Assembly: GCA_029261405.1 (NCBI GenBank) | Contig: JAJDBK010000043.1 | Location: 1-64,000 of the forward strand | Origin: Nitrospinaceae bacterium | GTDB taxonomy: Bacteria > Nitrospinota_A > UBA7883 > JAJDBK01 | Reading direction: 5' to 3' | Length of the DNA stretch: 64,000 nucleotides | The notes under the pieces: generated by a model | Databases searched by the model: none | What the model saw: the letters and a program-made list of their open reading frames with translations, nothing else | Told to the model about the DNA's origin: nothing | Translations under genes and position numbers: made by a program | Shown: positions 49,930 to 58,496 of the stretch, piece by piece | Numbering within the stretch: the stretch's first letter is position 1 | How the letters are laid out: each line of letters opens with the position of its first letter

Positions 49930-51249
49930 TTACTCCAGGGCCTTGCTCAAAGCCATGGCGGTAGAATTTATATCGGAGCGTTCATCAAGGTTCTGTCTCA
50001 GGAATGCGTTCATGCCATCAATCTTCGCCATGGCGTTATCGATTCGTGGATTTGATCCCGCCACATACGCCCCGATATTTATAAGATCCTCCGATTCTCT
50101 GTAAGTAGAATAAACCTCCCTGAATTTCGTTGCCAGAGCCTGGTACGCCTGGGGAGTCACATCTACCATTACCCTGCTGATAGAATCGAGTATGTCGATG
50201 GCCGGATAGTGTCCCATTGACGCGAGTTTTCTCGACAATATGACATGACCATCGAGTACCGCTCTTGAAGCGTCGGCTATCGGGTCCGTCAGATCGTCTC
50301 CTTCCACAAGCACGGTGTACAGACCGGTGATGGACCCATCACCGCCACATGTGCCGGCTCTCTCAAGGAGGCGGGGCAGGGCGGCGAAGACAGATGGTGT
50401 GTAACCTTTCGATGCGGGAGGCTCACCCACCGATAGCCCGATCTCTCTTTGCGCCATGGAGAACCTGGTAAGGGAGTCCATCATGAACAGAACGTTTTTC
50501 CCTTTATCGCGGAAATACTCCGCTATAGCCATGGAGAGATGTGCGCCCCGCACTCTTATGAGGGGAGGCTGGTCGGAAGTCACGACAACTACCACAGAAC
50601 GTTTAAGCCCCTCCTCTCCCAGAGAACCCTCTACGAACTCGCGCAATTCCCTGCCACGTTCACCAATGAGTGATACGACATTGATATCCGAATTTGAGTA
50701 TTTTGCCATCATTCCGAGCAGAGCCGATTTACCGACACCCGCTCCTGCCATTATGCCGATTCTTTGTCCCATTCCTACGGTCAGTAGGCCGTTCATGGCC
50801 CTGATCCCCAGGTCGAGCGGCTGTACGATCCTCTTTCTTTGCATCGGGTTGAGCGGTTCGGCGTATAAAGAACGCTCCTCCTTGCACTGGAGGGGGGCTT
50901 TCCCGTCGATCGGGTTTCCTGTTCCGTCAATGACACGACCAAGGAGTGTGTCGTCCACATGAACGGTCGCCGACTCACTCTGAACAGCTATATGGCAACC
51001 GGGCGCAACTCCTCTCAGCTCTCCGAGCGGCATCATCAATATACGATTGTCACTGAATCCGACAACTTCGGCCAGGACCGGTGGATAAGTCGGGTCTTTG
51101 GGAAAAATATGGCAGATACCACCAACGGATAGGTCGGGACCGATCCCCTCGACTACAAGACCAACTATTCGCGCTACCTTGCCGGAGATCTTTATGGGAC
51201 GACTCTTTGACAAGGCTTCGTTGTATTTAGCGAAATTTACCAGACCCAT
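49930..51249 (-). CDS. fliI: Flagellum-specific ATPase FliI
   Basis: The 439-residue ATPase powers flagellar protein export. It has the Walker A GIMAGAGVGKSALLGM, the FliI/InvC signature GERGREVREF-like block (GERGRELREFVEGSLG), and the Walker B ending MMDSLTRFSMAQREIGLSVGEPP, read here as DSLTRFSMAQREIGL. Length and motifs are normal. It starts 19 bases after fliH. Confidence 0.95.
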   Translation of the reverse strand: MGLVNFAKYNEALSKSRPIKISGKVARIVGLVVEGIGPDLSVGGICHIFPKDPTYPPVLAEVVGFSDNRILMMPLGELRGVAPGCHIAVQSESATVHVDDTLLGRVIDGTGNPIDGKAPLQCKEERSLYAEPLNPMQRKRIVQPLDLGIRAMNGLLTVGMGQRIGIMAGAGVGKSALLGMMAKYSNSDINVVSLIGERGRELREFVEGSLGEEGLKRSVVVVVTSDQPPLIRVRGAHLSMAIAEYFRDKGKNVLFMMDSLTRFSMAQREIGLSVGEPPASKGYTPSVFAALPRLLERAGTCGGDGSITGLYTVLVEGDDLTDPIADASRAVLDGHVILSRKLASMGHYPAIDILDSISRVMVDVTPQAYQALATKFREVYSTYRESEDLINIGAYVAGSNPRIDNAMAKIDGMNAFLRQNLDERSDINSTAMALSKALE

Positions 51250-51268
51250 TTTTTTACCACTCCGATTC

Positions 51269-52027
51269 CTACTCCGACGCGCGTCGGAAAGTTTCCCGGA
51301 CCGATTCTAGCTGGGTCTCCAGCCGGGCGTCGATTGATCCGATGTTCGTCTCAACAACGCAACCGCCTCGCGTGATAAAACCGTCTGTCTGGAAAGTGAC
51401 GTTATTAATGTCCTCAACCTCACGAGCCAGGTTTTCACGGGTCTTTTCGGCCTCCGCAAGATCTTCCGGGTTGACGCGGACGTTCATTTTTTCGCGCGAC
51501 TGCAAATGAGATATGGCTCTCTTTATTACCGGCTGAACCAGTTCAGGTTTAGCCTCTAGCTCAATTCCGATGACTGTACGGGCGACTGCGATAACAAGAT
51601 CAATCATCTCTTTTTCCGACTGCTCATAAAATTTGGTGCGGATACTGGTGATCTCCTCAAGAGCTTTCGTGAAAGCGGCTACAGCAGGCGCCAGCTCGTT
51701 TTGCGCGGCAGTGCGACCGGTGTTATGGCCCTCCTCGAAACCCGCTTCCTTTGAGCTTTGGGTAATGGAGTTGGCGTTTTGAGTAGCCTCTTTTACGATT
51801 CTTTCCGCTTCTATGGCGGCTCGATTCAAAATCTCATGATTTCTTAAACCGCCTTTAAAATCGAAGTCGAATCCGCCCGGAACAAATTCCTGTCTTTGGC
51901 TTCCCATATGCTCCGGGACAAACGGCGGTGGTGTGTAAGGCGCCACCGGGGTAGGATCGGCAAAATCGGGTAATTTGTATTCTTGCACCGAGCCTTGGGC
52001 GTCTTCCCGCAACAGAATGTCAGACAA
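51269..52027 (-). CDS. fliH: Flagellar assembly protein FliH
   Basis: FliH regulates FliI and carries it to the export gate. The protein has an N-terminal variable region with a Pro-rich piece (VAPYTPPPFVPEHMG), a central helical part (NRAAIEAERIVKEATQNANS) and the FliH/YscL C-terminal fold (LVIAVARTVIGIELEAKPEL, AISHLQSREKMNVRVNPED). I prefer the TTG at 52027, since GGAGGAG lies at good spacing before it; a GTG at 52042 would put the ribosome binding site inside the gene. It overlaps fliG by 8 bases. Confidence 0.85.
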   Translation of the reverse strand: MSDILLREDAQGSVQEYKLPDFADPTPVAPYTPPPFVPEHMGSQRQEFVPGGFDFDFKGGLRNHEILNRAAIEAERIVKEATQNANSITQSSKEAGFEEGHNTGRTAAQNELAPAVAAFTKALEEITSIRTKFYEQSEKEMIDLVIAVARTVIGIELEAKPELVQPVIKRAISHLQSREKMNVRVNPEDLAEAEKTRENLAREVEDINNVTFQTDGFITRGGCVVETNIGSIDARLETQLESVRETFRRASE

Positions 52028-53042
52028 GTTCTTCTCCTCCACCCGCGAGAACGATCTTTCCTTCGTCCTCGAGCTGTTTTACCACTCGTAAAACAGTTTG
52101 TTGCGACTTTTCTACATCCGATATCTTGACCGGACCCATAGCTTCGAGATCCTCTTTCATCATCAGCGCCGCTCTTTCCGACATGTTGGCGAATATCTTC
52201 TCTCTTAACGGGTCGCTGGCCGTTTTCAGGGCCAGAAGCAGATCGTTGGAGTCGACTTCCTTCAGGATGGTCTGCATTCCCCGGTCGTCCACCTTGATAA
52301 GATCCTCGAAGACGAACATCAGTTTTCTTATATTTTCAGCAAGCTCCGGGTTAAGTGAGTCGATTTCGTTAAGCACCACCCCCTCCGTAGCCCGGTCCAT
52401 GTTGTTGACGATCTCAGCTACGGCTTCGAGGCCGCCTATCTGGCTCCCCTCCATGGCGCCAGCGGAACGGAACTCGTAAGCCAAGGCTTCATCAAGGTCC
52501 TTTATGATTTGCGGTGAGATACGTTCCAACGTACCGACCCTGTAGGTTACTTCGGCCTGGAATTTTTCGGGGAGATCCTTGATAACCTCCGCCGCATGCT
52601 GGGGGTCGAGATGCGCCAGAATAATGGCGCAGGTCTGGGGATGTTCGTTCTTCAGAAAGCTGGAGATGGTTTTCGCCTCCAGATTCCGGACCGCCTCCAG
52701 GCCGCCACCCAAAGTATCGTCGCCACCATCGCTGACACGATCAAGCATTCTCAAGGCCGCTTCGGGGGGGAGGGAGGCTTCCAGAACTTTTTTCAGGTAG
52801 TCCTTTCCGCCCATGACAGCGCCACCCTGCCCAGAATCGATTATATCTATAAACTCTTCGATGACAGCTTCCACGATGTCGTGGGAGACAGTCCCCATAT
52901 TTGTCATGTAACTCGAAATTTTGTGAATGTCATTCTCTTCGAGTTCGGACAGGACTGTGGCCGCCATCTCGTCACCAACGGCGACAAGTATAGTGGCCAC
53001 TTTTTCCAGGCCGGACATCATATTTCGGTTATCAAGCGCCAT
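52020..53042 (-). CDS. fliG: Flagellar motor switch protein FliG
   Basis: The 340-residue FliG couples stator to rotor and sets rotation direction. Typical sequences are ATILVAVGDEMAATVLSEL, LKNEHPQTCAIILAHLDPQHA (split, EHPQTCAIILAHLDP), FVFEDLIKVDDRGMQTILKEV (core DRGMQTILKEVD) and LREKIFANMSERAALMMKED. Length is normal. It lies directly after fliF, as in most flagellar operons. Confidence 0.95.
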   Translation of the reverse strand: MALDNRNMMSGLEKVATILVAVGDEMAATVLSELEENDIHKISSYMTNMGTVSHDIVEAVIEEFIDIIDSGQGGAVMGGKDYLKKVLEASLPPEAALRMLDRVSDGGDDTLGGGLEAVRNLEAKTISSFLKNEHPQTCAIILAHLDPQHAAEVIKDLPEKFQAEVTYRVGTLERISPQIIKDLDEALAYEFRSAGAMEGSQIGGLEAVAEIVNNMDRATEGVVLNEIDSLNPELAENIRKLMFVFEDLIKVDDRGMQTILKEVDSNDLLLALKTASDPLREKIFANMSERAALMMKEDLEAMGPVKISDVEKSQQTVLRVVKQLEDEGKIVLAGGGEELV

Positions 53043-53079
53043 TTATTAAACTCCAGCCTCTCTTCTTCCTGTATTCATT

Positions 53080-54675
53080 TTAACGCCTCGCTCGCAACCA
53101 ATCACGCATAATATCGGCGATAAGCGCAGGGTCTTCACCTATGAGCAGTTTTAACCTGGTCTTGCTGTCCATGGCCGAGTCCTCCTCATGTTGCTTGCCA
53201 AGCTGGCTCTCCATCTCCTCTACGGTCTGGGGGAAGGATCGTAATACTTCCATATCCTTTGAGGAGGCCGTGATCCATCCGATCAGCGGCCTTATCAGGA
53301 AGATAAAAAGAGCGATTACCAAACCCGCTATACCGGCGTATTTCGCAATTTCGGTATAGAGTTGGCTCTGTTCAGTAGCCTTGGAGGCTTCTATATCCAT
53401 GTCCATTTGCGATGTGTCGAAAGCGGCTGATTCGATCACTATCTGATCGCCCCTTTTAAGGTCAACACCCGCAGCGGTCGTTACAAGGCTTTTCAGCTGG
53501 TTAAGCTCGGTTGCGGAACGGGGTGAGAACTCCTTTACGCCGGTCGTGTCCCCATCCTTGACAGCGTACTTACCATCAACAACAACCGCTATGGAGAGTT
53601 TCCTCACCGCCCCGATCGGTTCGACCACATGGGAGATCACCTCGTTTATCTCGTAATTGATCGTCTCCTGGTTGGAGGAATTGGAAGCCGGTTTGCCGGA
53701 GCTATCCCTGGCGCCTTCCGCTCCGGGAACGTTGCTCTGTACGCCTACCACACCGGAAGGACCGGTTTCTCCTGTCGATTTCTGTTCGTTTCTTTGCTCC
53801 GAACGGGCCACCTGGCTGTTCGGATCGAAGGTCTTTTCGGTTTTTTCGACACGTCGGAAGTTAAGCTCCGCAGAGACCCTGGCGACAACCTTGCCGAACC
53901 CCACGATGCTCTCGAGCATGGAGGTGATGCGTTGCTCCATCTTCTTTTCCAGGTTGGTCTTATGCTCCATCTGGGTTGAAGAGAGGCGAGCCATCTCGTC
54001 ACTCTCTTCGCCGCCGTAAAGGACACGCCCTGAAACGTCTACGACGGTGACTCCCTCCGGTCGTAATCCTTCGACACTGGAGGATATGAGATGAACAATT
54101 CCCATGACCTGCTCTTTTGAAAGCTGACGACGCGACGCCATTCTAAGGGCTACTGACGCGCTCGCTTTGTTCTGATCTTTAGAGAAGAGGCGACGCTCCG
54201 GTTTGGCTATATGAACACGGCTCGATTTTATTTCGGTGAACTGGTTGATCGTTCTTTCAAGCTCACCCTGGAGCGCCCGCTGAAAATTAAGCTTCTGCAC
54301 GAAGTCGGTCATTCCGAAGACGGAATCATCAAAGATCTCATAACCTACCGATCCACCGGTTGGAAGCCCGGCGGTGGCCAGTTTTAGTCGCTGATTGTGG
54401 ACATGCTGGGCTGGAACCAGAATCGTAGCGCCGTTCTGCTCAAGTCTGTAAGGAACGTTGTCACCGGTCAGCGCGTCTGTTATCGCGGACGCGTCTTTTG
54501 CCTCCAGCCCTGAGAATAGAACCTGATAGTCCGGTTTCCCGGAAAAATAAGCCACGCCCAGTATGGCTCCCATCGTGATCACGCCGACCATCGCTATGGC
54601 CACCTTGCGACCTATGGAGATCTCGCTAAAGGCGGTTTGCAGTTCCAGAAATACTTTTTGCAGGTTGTCCAGCAT
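53080..54675 (-). CDS. fliF: Flagellar MS-ring protein FliF
   Basis: The 531-residue MS-ring protein has two membrane segments (AIAMVGVITMGAILGVAYFS, and YAGIAGLVIALFIFLIRPLI near residue 445) flanking the large ring-building part. The latter includes YQVLFSGLEAKDASAITDAL, LERTINQFTEIKSSRVHIAKPER (core INQFTEIKSSRVHIA) and VSHVVEPIGAVRKLSIAVV. It precedes fliG. Normally fliE lies just upstream; here only 56 bases separate fliF from flgC. Confidence 0.95.
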   Translation of the reverse strand: MLDNLQKVFLELQTAFSEISIGRKVAIAMVGVITMGAILGVAYFSGKPDYQVLFSGLEAKDASAITDALTGDNVPYRLEQNGATILVPAQHVHNQRLKLATAGLPTGGSVGYEIFDDSVFGMTDFVQKLNFQRALQGELERTINQFTEIKSSRVHIAKPERRLFSKDQNKASASVALRMASRRQLSKEQVMGIVHLISSSVEGLRPEGVTVVDVSGRVLYGGEESDEMARLSSTQMEHKTNLEKKMEQRITSMLESIVGFGKVVARVSAELNFRRVEKTEKTFDPNSQVARSEQRNEQKSTGETGPSGVVGVQSNVPGAEGARDSSGKPASNSSNQETINYEINEVISHVVEPIGAVRKLSIAVVVDGKYAVKDGDTTGVKEFSPRSATELNQLKSLVTTAAGVDLKRGDQIVIESAAFDTSQMDMDIEASKATEQSQLYTEIAKYAGIAGLVIALFIFLIRPLIGWITASSKDMEVLRSFPQTVEEMESQLGKQHEEDSAMDSKTRLKLLIGEDPALIADIMRDWLRARR

Positions 54676-54731
54676 TGTCCTTGCCTGGTGTTATGTTTGT
54701 TAGGTTATTGTTTTAGCTGAAGTTATTGTCG

Positions 54732-55163
54732 CTACCTGGCGCCAATCTCAAGAGCCCTTTGAGCCATGGTTTTGATGGTATTGATTGAAGTGGCGTTCGC
54801 TTCGTAAGCTCTGGAGGCGTTTATCATATCTACCATCTCTTCTATGACGTTGACGTTTGGCATTGCCACATATCCACGGTCATCGGAGTCGGGGTGGGAA
54901 GGATCGTAAACCAGTCGGGGCGGGGTTTTATCATCTTCGATCCCAACTACCTTGACTTCCTTCAAACTCTCTCCGAGTTTGTTTCCGAAAGAGCCGTTTT
55001 CCACAGGCGACGCTGTTGCGACCACGGATTTTTTCCGGTACGGTCCACCTTCCGGTGTTCTGGTGGTTTCTGCGTTGGCAAGGTTGGAGGAGATTACATT
55101 CATCCTCGTCCTTTGCAGGGAGAGGCCACTGCCTCCGATCTTCATAGCGGTAAAAAGATCCAT
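54732..55163 (-). CDS. flgC: Flagellar basal-body rod protein FlgC
   Basis: The 143-residue proximal rod protein carries the rod N-terminal domain (SGLSLQRTRMNVISSNLANA, then ETTRTPEGGPYRKK) and the rod C-terminal motif with MPNVNVIEEMVDMINASRAYEAN, read here as NVIEEMVDMINASRAYEAN. It lies 25 bases after flgB in the normal order. Confidence 0.95.
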   Translation of the reverse strand: MDLFTAMKIGGSGLSLQRTRMNVISSNLANAETTRTPEGGPYRKKSVVATASPVENGSFGNKLGESLKEVKVVGIEDDKTPPRLVYDPSHPDSDDRGYVAMPNVNVIEEMVDMINASRAYEANATSINTIKTMAQRALEIGAR

Positions 55164-55188
55164 TTTCTACTCCTTCTTTACCTTACGT

Positions 55189-55596
55189 TCACTTTCCACC
55201 ACCTTTTATAGCGGAGAAAATAGAGTCCAGCTTTTTGTTGAATGCGGTGGTTAACGTAGCGTAATTCAATGAATTGGCCGCGCTTTTACCGAACTGATCT
55301 TCCAGATCGACACTGTTCCCATCCAGCTTTTCCTGCGACAGGGAGACTGTGTAACTCTCCTTGAGGCCGTAAAGACCCTTACCTCTCGTCGGCATATGCC
55401 CCGGATTGGTTTCGCGCATCGCAAAGCCTGTACCCATCAGATCCCTCAGATTTTTTTCAAACTTGACCTCAACCTGTTTGTAACCGGGAGTCGTGGCGTT
55501 GGCCAGGTTGGCGGCGATAGCGTTTTGACGCGCAACCATGCCATCCAACGCTTTTTGCGTATATCCGAACTGACTTATCTTATATATGTCGCTCAT
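55189..55596 (-). CDS. flgB: Flagellar basal-body rod protein FlgB
   Basis: The 135-residue rod protein has the N-terminal signature QNAIAANLANATTPGYKQVE and a C-terminal helical part (NYATLTTAFNKKLDSIFSAI). It is first in the operon, 56 bases from a sigma-54 promoter, with GTGGTGAT before the ATG. Length and motifs are normal. Confidence 0.95.
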   Translation of the reverse strand: MSDIYKISQFGYTQKALDGMVARQNAIAANLANATTPGYKQVEVKFEKNLRDLMGTGFAMRETNPGHMPTRGKGLYGLKESYTVSLSQEKLDGNSVDLEDQFGKSAANSLNYATLTTAFNKKLDSIFSAIKGGGK

Positions 55597-55651
55597 ATCA
55601 CCACTTTTCCACCGTCAAAATTCCGGCGCTATTCGCCTTGACCGTAGATAG

Positions 55652-55667
55652 AGCAATGGCTGTGCCA
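55652..55667 (-). promoter_or_regulatory. Sigma-54 promoter of the flgB operon
   Basis: On the minus strand the sequence is TGGCAC-N5-TTGCT, a complete match to the -24/-12 consensus (TGGCAC-N5-TTGCW). Expected initiation near 55640 gives a leader of about 45 bases. It predicts control by RpoN and an enhancer-binding activator such as FlrC/FleQ-type, not seen in the window. Confidence 0.82.
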
Positions 55668-55687
55668 AAAAATGGGCGGCCCCGATA

Positions 55688-55696
55688 TGTTATACT
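55688..55696 (+). promoter_or_regulatory. Extended -10 promoter candidate for ftsY
   Basis: TGT-TATACT lies 31 bases before the ftsY ATG and 20 bases beyond the divergent sigma-54 site. No -35 box is seen. Confidence 0.5.
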
Positions 55697-55726
55697 CCCC
55701 AAAAATCAAACAGACGGCTTGGAATA

Positions 55727-56911
55727 ATGGTATTCGGTTTTTTTGAAAAGAAAAAAGTTGAGACGGATGACGTTTCCGAAGAGGAAAACCTCGATGTCGA
55801 ACCGGCTGAGCATGATCCGGAAGAGATCGAACGCCCGGTCGTTAGTATTGAAGAACTCGATACTGAGCCGATAACGGAAAATTACCTTCAGCCCCAACAA
55901 TCGGTCAAAGAGCCGGGTCCGCCCGAATCGCTCGACATCGAACCGGCGGACGACGACGCTGAACTGGATGAGGGGGAAAAGAGAGGTTTCTTTGGACGGC
56001 TCGTTTCCGGCATGTCCAGAACGCGAAAAAACCTCAACGACGGGTTTGATCGGCTTATCGGGGCTCATGCGCGGCTTGATGACGAGTTCATGGAGGAACT
56101 GGAGGAAGTTCTCCTGTCAGCCGATATCGGTATTGACATCACCATGAGAATTGTCGAGGAACTACGCATAGACGTAAAAAAGAACCTCCTTAAAGATACG
56201 TCTGAAGTTATTGAGTTTGTTAAAAAGAAGCTGATTCAGATTGTCGCGGGAGATTCAGCCGGGATTCAGCCGGTAGCCGGTGTCAAACCGTGGGTGATCC
56301 TTGTGATCGGTGTCAACGGATCGGGAAAAACAACCACTATCGGCAAAATGACAGCAAAATTCGCCGGGGAGGGAAAATCTGTCCTTCTCGCCGCCGGAGA
56401 CACTTTCAGGGCCGCCGCAATTGAACAACTGGAGATTTGGGCAAAACGATCCGGCGCCGATTTTGTCAGGCATCAGGCGGGCTCCGATCCGTCCGCTGTG
56501 GTATTTGACGCTGTGAAAGCGGCCAAGGCTCGTAATCACGACATAGTGATAGCCGATACGGCTGGAAGGTTGCACAACAAGGCGAACCTGATGGCGGAAC
56601 TTGCGAAGACAAAAAAAATAATGGAGAGGGAGATTCCTGGCGCTCCCCACGAGACTCTACTGGTACTCGACGCTACAACAGGTCAGAACGCCGTAAACCA
56701 GGCCAGGATTTTTAGCGAATCGATCGGTATTACAGGGTTAATACTGACCAAGCTCGACGGTACCGCCAAAGGTGGGGTTGTCATCTCCATTATGGACAAG
56801 CTTGGAATCCCTGTGAAAATGATCGGAGTGGGGGAGGGTAAGGATGACCTGCGTCCTTTCGATCCGGCCCAGTTCATTGAGGCGCTCTTCCCTGACACAT
56901 CCAGCGATTAG
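55727..56911 (+). CDS. ftsY: Signal recognition particle receptor FtsY
   Basis: The 394-residue SRP receptor GTPase targets membrane proteins. The N-terminal acidic A region (about residues 1-85, rich in Glu/Asp) is followed by the N domain (LDDEFMEELEEVLLSADIGI) and the G domain with VIGVNGSGKTTTIGKMTAKF, AAGDTFRAAAIEQLEIWAKR, IADTAGRLHNKANLMAELAK (split) and LTKLDGTAKGGVV. All GTPase motifs are intact. The start ATG lies 30 bases after a TGTTATACT promoter. It ends overlapping ogt by 4 bases, tail to tail. Confidence 0.95.
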   Translation: MVFGFFEKKKVETDDVSEEENLDVEPAEHDPEEIERPVVSIEELDTEPITENYLQPQQSVKEPGPPESLDIEPADDDAELDEGEKRGFFGRLVSGMSRTRKNLNDGFDRLIGAHARLDDEFMEELEEVLLSADIGIDITMRIVEELRIDVKKNLLKDTSEVIEFVKKKLIQIVAGDSAGIQPVAGVKPWVILVIGVNGSGKTTTIGKMTAKFAGEGKSVLLAAGDTFRAAAIEQLEIWAKRSGADFVRHQAGSDPSAVVFDAVKAAKARNHDIVIADTAGRLHNKANLMAELAKTKKIMEREIPGAPHETLLVLDATTGQNAVNQARIFSESIGITGLILTKLDGTAKGGVVISIMDKLGIPVKMIGVGEGKDDLRPFDPAQFIEALFPDTSSD

Positions 56912-57435
56912 CCATTGCTTTCGAGCCGTAACATCTTTTCCTTGAGCGTTACGCCTCCGGGAGCCGTGAACCCTCCCAAAGAGCCATCACCCCTTGTTAC
57001 CCGGTGACATGGAATAAGGAGCGGAATAAGGTTTCGCGACATGATGTTCCCGACCGCCCGGCCCGCGCCATCTTTTCCAGCCATTCGGGCAAGCTGGCCG
57101 TATGTCACGGTTTTGCCCCAACCGACTTTCATCAGCTCCGAATAGACTTTTCCGGCGAAGTCAGAACAGGTCCATAACTTTAGCTTATGGTTAAAATTGA
57201 CGCTTTTACCGTCAAAATAATCTACCAGTTGTTTCGCCAGGGTTTCATCGACAATATTCTCGTGGTTGGACCATTGTGCGATCTCTCTTTTCAGACCTTT
57301 CAGGGCAAGCCCCGGCAACCAGACTCTGGCGACCAACTTCTCGCAGAATCCCACGGCCATGTAACCAGGTTTTGTTTTGACGATCATGGCGCCACGTTTT
57401 TGACTTGGCACACTAGTTGCTTTGTCTGTTCGCAT
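56908..57435 (-). CDS. ogt: Methylated-DNA-protein cysteine methyltransferase
   Basis: The protein repairs O6-alkylguanine by transferring the alkyl group to its own Cys. The active site LLIPCHRVTRGDGSLGGF (PCHRV) is intact and is preceded by VTYGQLARMAGKDGAGRAVG and the Asn of GNIMSRN. The ATG at 57435 gives 175 residues. The family fold begins near residue 17 (MIVKTKPGYM), so the ATG at 57387 is a fair alternative, and the longer start overlaps a plus-strand sigma-54 site at 57406. Suicide enzyme, cytoplasmic. Confidence 0.9.
   Translation of the reverse strand: MRTDKATSVPSQKRGAMIVKTKPGYMAVGFCEKLVARVWLPGLALKGLKREIAQWSNHENIVDETLAKQLVDYFDGKSVNFNHKLKLWTCSDFAGKVYSELMKVGWGKTVTYGQLARMAGKDGAGRAVGNIMSRNLIPLLIPCHRVTRGDGSLGGFTAPGGVTLKEKMLRLESNG
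57406..57421 (+). promoter_or_regulatory. Second sigma-54 promoter, facing the 58-residue gene
   Basis: TGGCAC-N5-TTGCT again matches the consensus fully on the plus strand. Expected initiation near 57433 is about 45 bases before the start codon at 57479. It lies inside the first codons of ogt if ogt starts at 57435. Confidence 0.7.
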
Positions 57436-57478
57436 AACGTCTTTTTGACAGTAGATATTGTGGTAAGGAGATAATGAA

Positions 57479-57655
57479 ATGCCTCATAATAAAAGCGGTC
57501 TGCCGTTTAACGAATGGCTTGACTCTTTGAAAAAACAGATCAATAGTGAAGTAGCCGACGAGGTTTTACTCTCTCGTTACGACGAGGTTTCACGATTCAG
57601 AATGTTGTACGATAGAGGACACACTCCAGAGTTCACACTCTCCTTGCTCTTCTGA
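57479..57655 (+). CDS. 58-residue orphan protein, probably sigma-54 controlled
   Basis: The frame starts at the ATG at 57479 with AAGGAG about 8 bases upstream, and encodes a soluble, charged, helical protein (NEWLDSLKKQINSEVADEVL, RYDEVSRFRMLYDRGHTPEF) ending LSLLF. I recognise no family. Its perfect sigma-54 promoter is one of only two in the window, the other driving the flagellar operon 1.8 kb away. It may therefore belong to the motility or nitrogen regulon, but this is inference. Codon use looks genuine: the start, ribosome binding site and frame all fit. Confidence 0.68.
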   Translation: MPHNKSGLPFNEWLDSLKKQINSEVADEVLLSRYDEVSRFRMLYDRGHTPEFTLSLLF

Positions 57656-57674
57656 TAACGTAACACGCGAAATA

Positions 57675-58418
57675 CTATTTTTCAGATTTCAGAGCTTTTA
57701 TGACCGTTTCAAAGTTCTCAATTGGTACGGCGCCACGAACCAGAACACCGTTTATAACAAACGACGGGGTTCCGGTAATTCCGACTTTTTTCGCGTCCTC
57801 AATGTCTGAGTCGATCTTTTTACCGAACTCTATATTGTTGAGCTCTTTTTGGAATGTGTCGATGTCAAGTTCCAGCTCTTTAGCGTAGGTAACAAAAAGC
57901 TCCTTCTCGTTACCCTTCGACCAGGTTGCCTGGTTTTCCATCAATTTCTTCTTATACTCCTGGAATTTACCCTGTTTGTCAGCCGCCATAGCGGCAATGG
58001 CCGCAGGTCTGGCTTTGGCGTGAAAACCGAGGGGCATATGCTTGAATACCAGCCTGACATCCCCTTTATATTTTGCCATTAGCTGCTGTATCGTCGATTG
58101 TGATCTGGCGCAGTAGGGGCACTGGAAGTCGGAGAACTCTATAATAGTCAAACTTGCGTTTTCCGGTCCGAAAACGGGCGAGCCTTCAATGGGAACTTCA
58201 AAACGGCTACCCAGAGATTGTTTCAGTTTTTCCGAATCATTTATCTTTCGTTGTTTCTCCTGATACGACCTTAACGATTCCATGATGACTTCGGGGTGAT
58301 TCTTTATATACTCTTCTACAACAGACTCGATTTCGCTCCTCTCCGCCGAGAAGGACGTATTGCCGGTTATGATGATGAATGAGAATATAAAAACGCCGAA
58401 AAAACGATAAAAGTTCAA
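57675..58418 (-). CDS. DsbA-family periplasmic thiol oxidoreductase
   Basis: The 247-residue protein has a signal peptide (FFGVFIFSFIIITGNTSFSAE), an N-terminal helical extension (SVVEEYIKNHPEVIMESLRS) and a DsbA-like thioredoxin fold. The active site is IIEFSDFQCPYCARSQ (CPYC), with the cis-proline loop VGITGTPSFVINGVLVRGAV near the C-terminus. It probably oxidises or isomerises disulfides in secreted proteins; a DsbB/VKOR partner is not adjacent. The start is the ATG at 58418. Confidence 0.9.
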   Translation of the reverse strand: MNFYRFFGVFIFSFIIITGNTSFSAERSEIESVVEEYIKNHPEVIMESLRSYQEKQRKINDSEKLKQSLGSRFEVPIEGSPVFGPENASLTIIEFSDFQCPYCARSQSTIQQLMAKYKGDVRLVFKHMPLGFHAKARPAAIAAMAADKQGKFQEYKKKLMENQATWSKGNEKELFVTYAKELELDIDTFQKELNNIEFGKKIDSDIEDAKKVGITGTPSFVINGVLVRGAVPIENFETVIKALKSEK

Positions 58419-58496
58419 TGTAAACTCCGGGATGAAAAGTTCATATTATACACGTAGCAAGAACATTCTCCAATTGGAAGGAGAAAATGAAACGCA

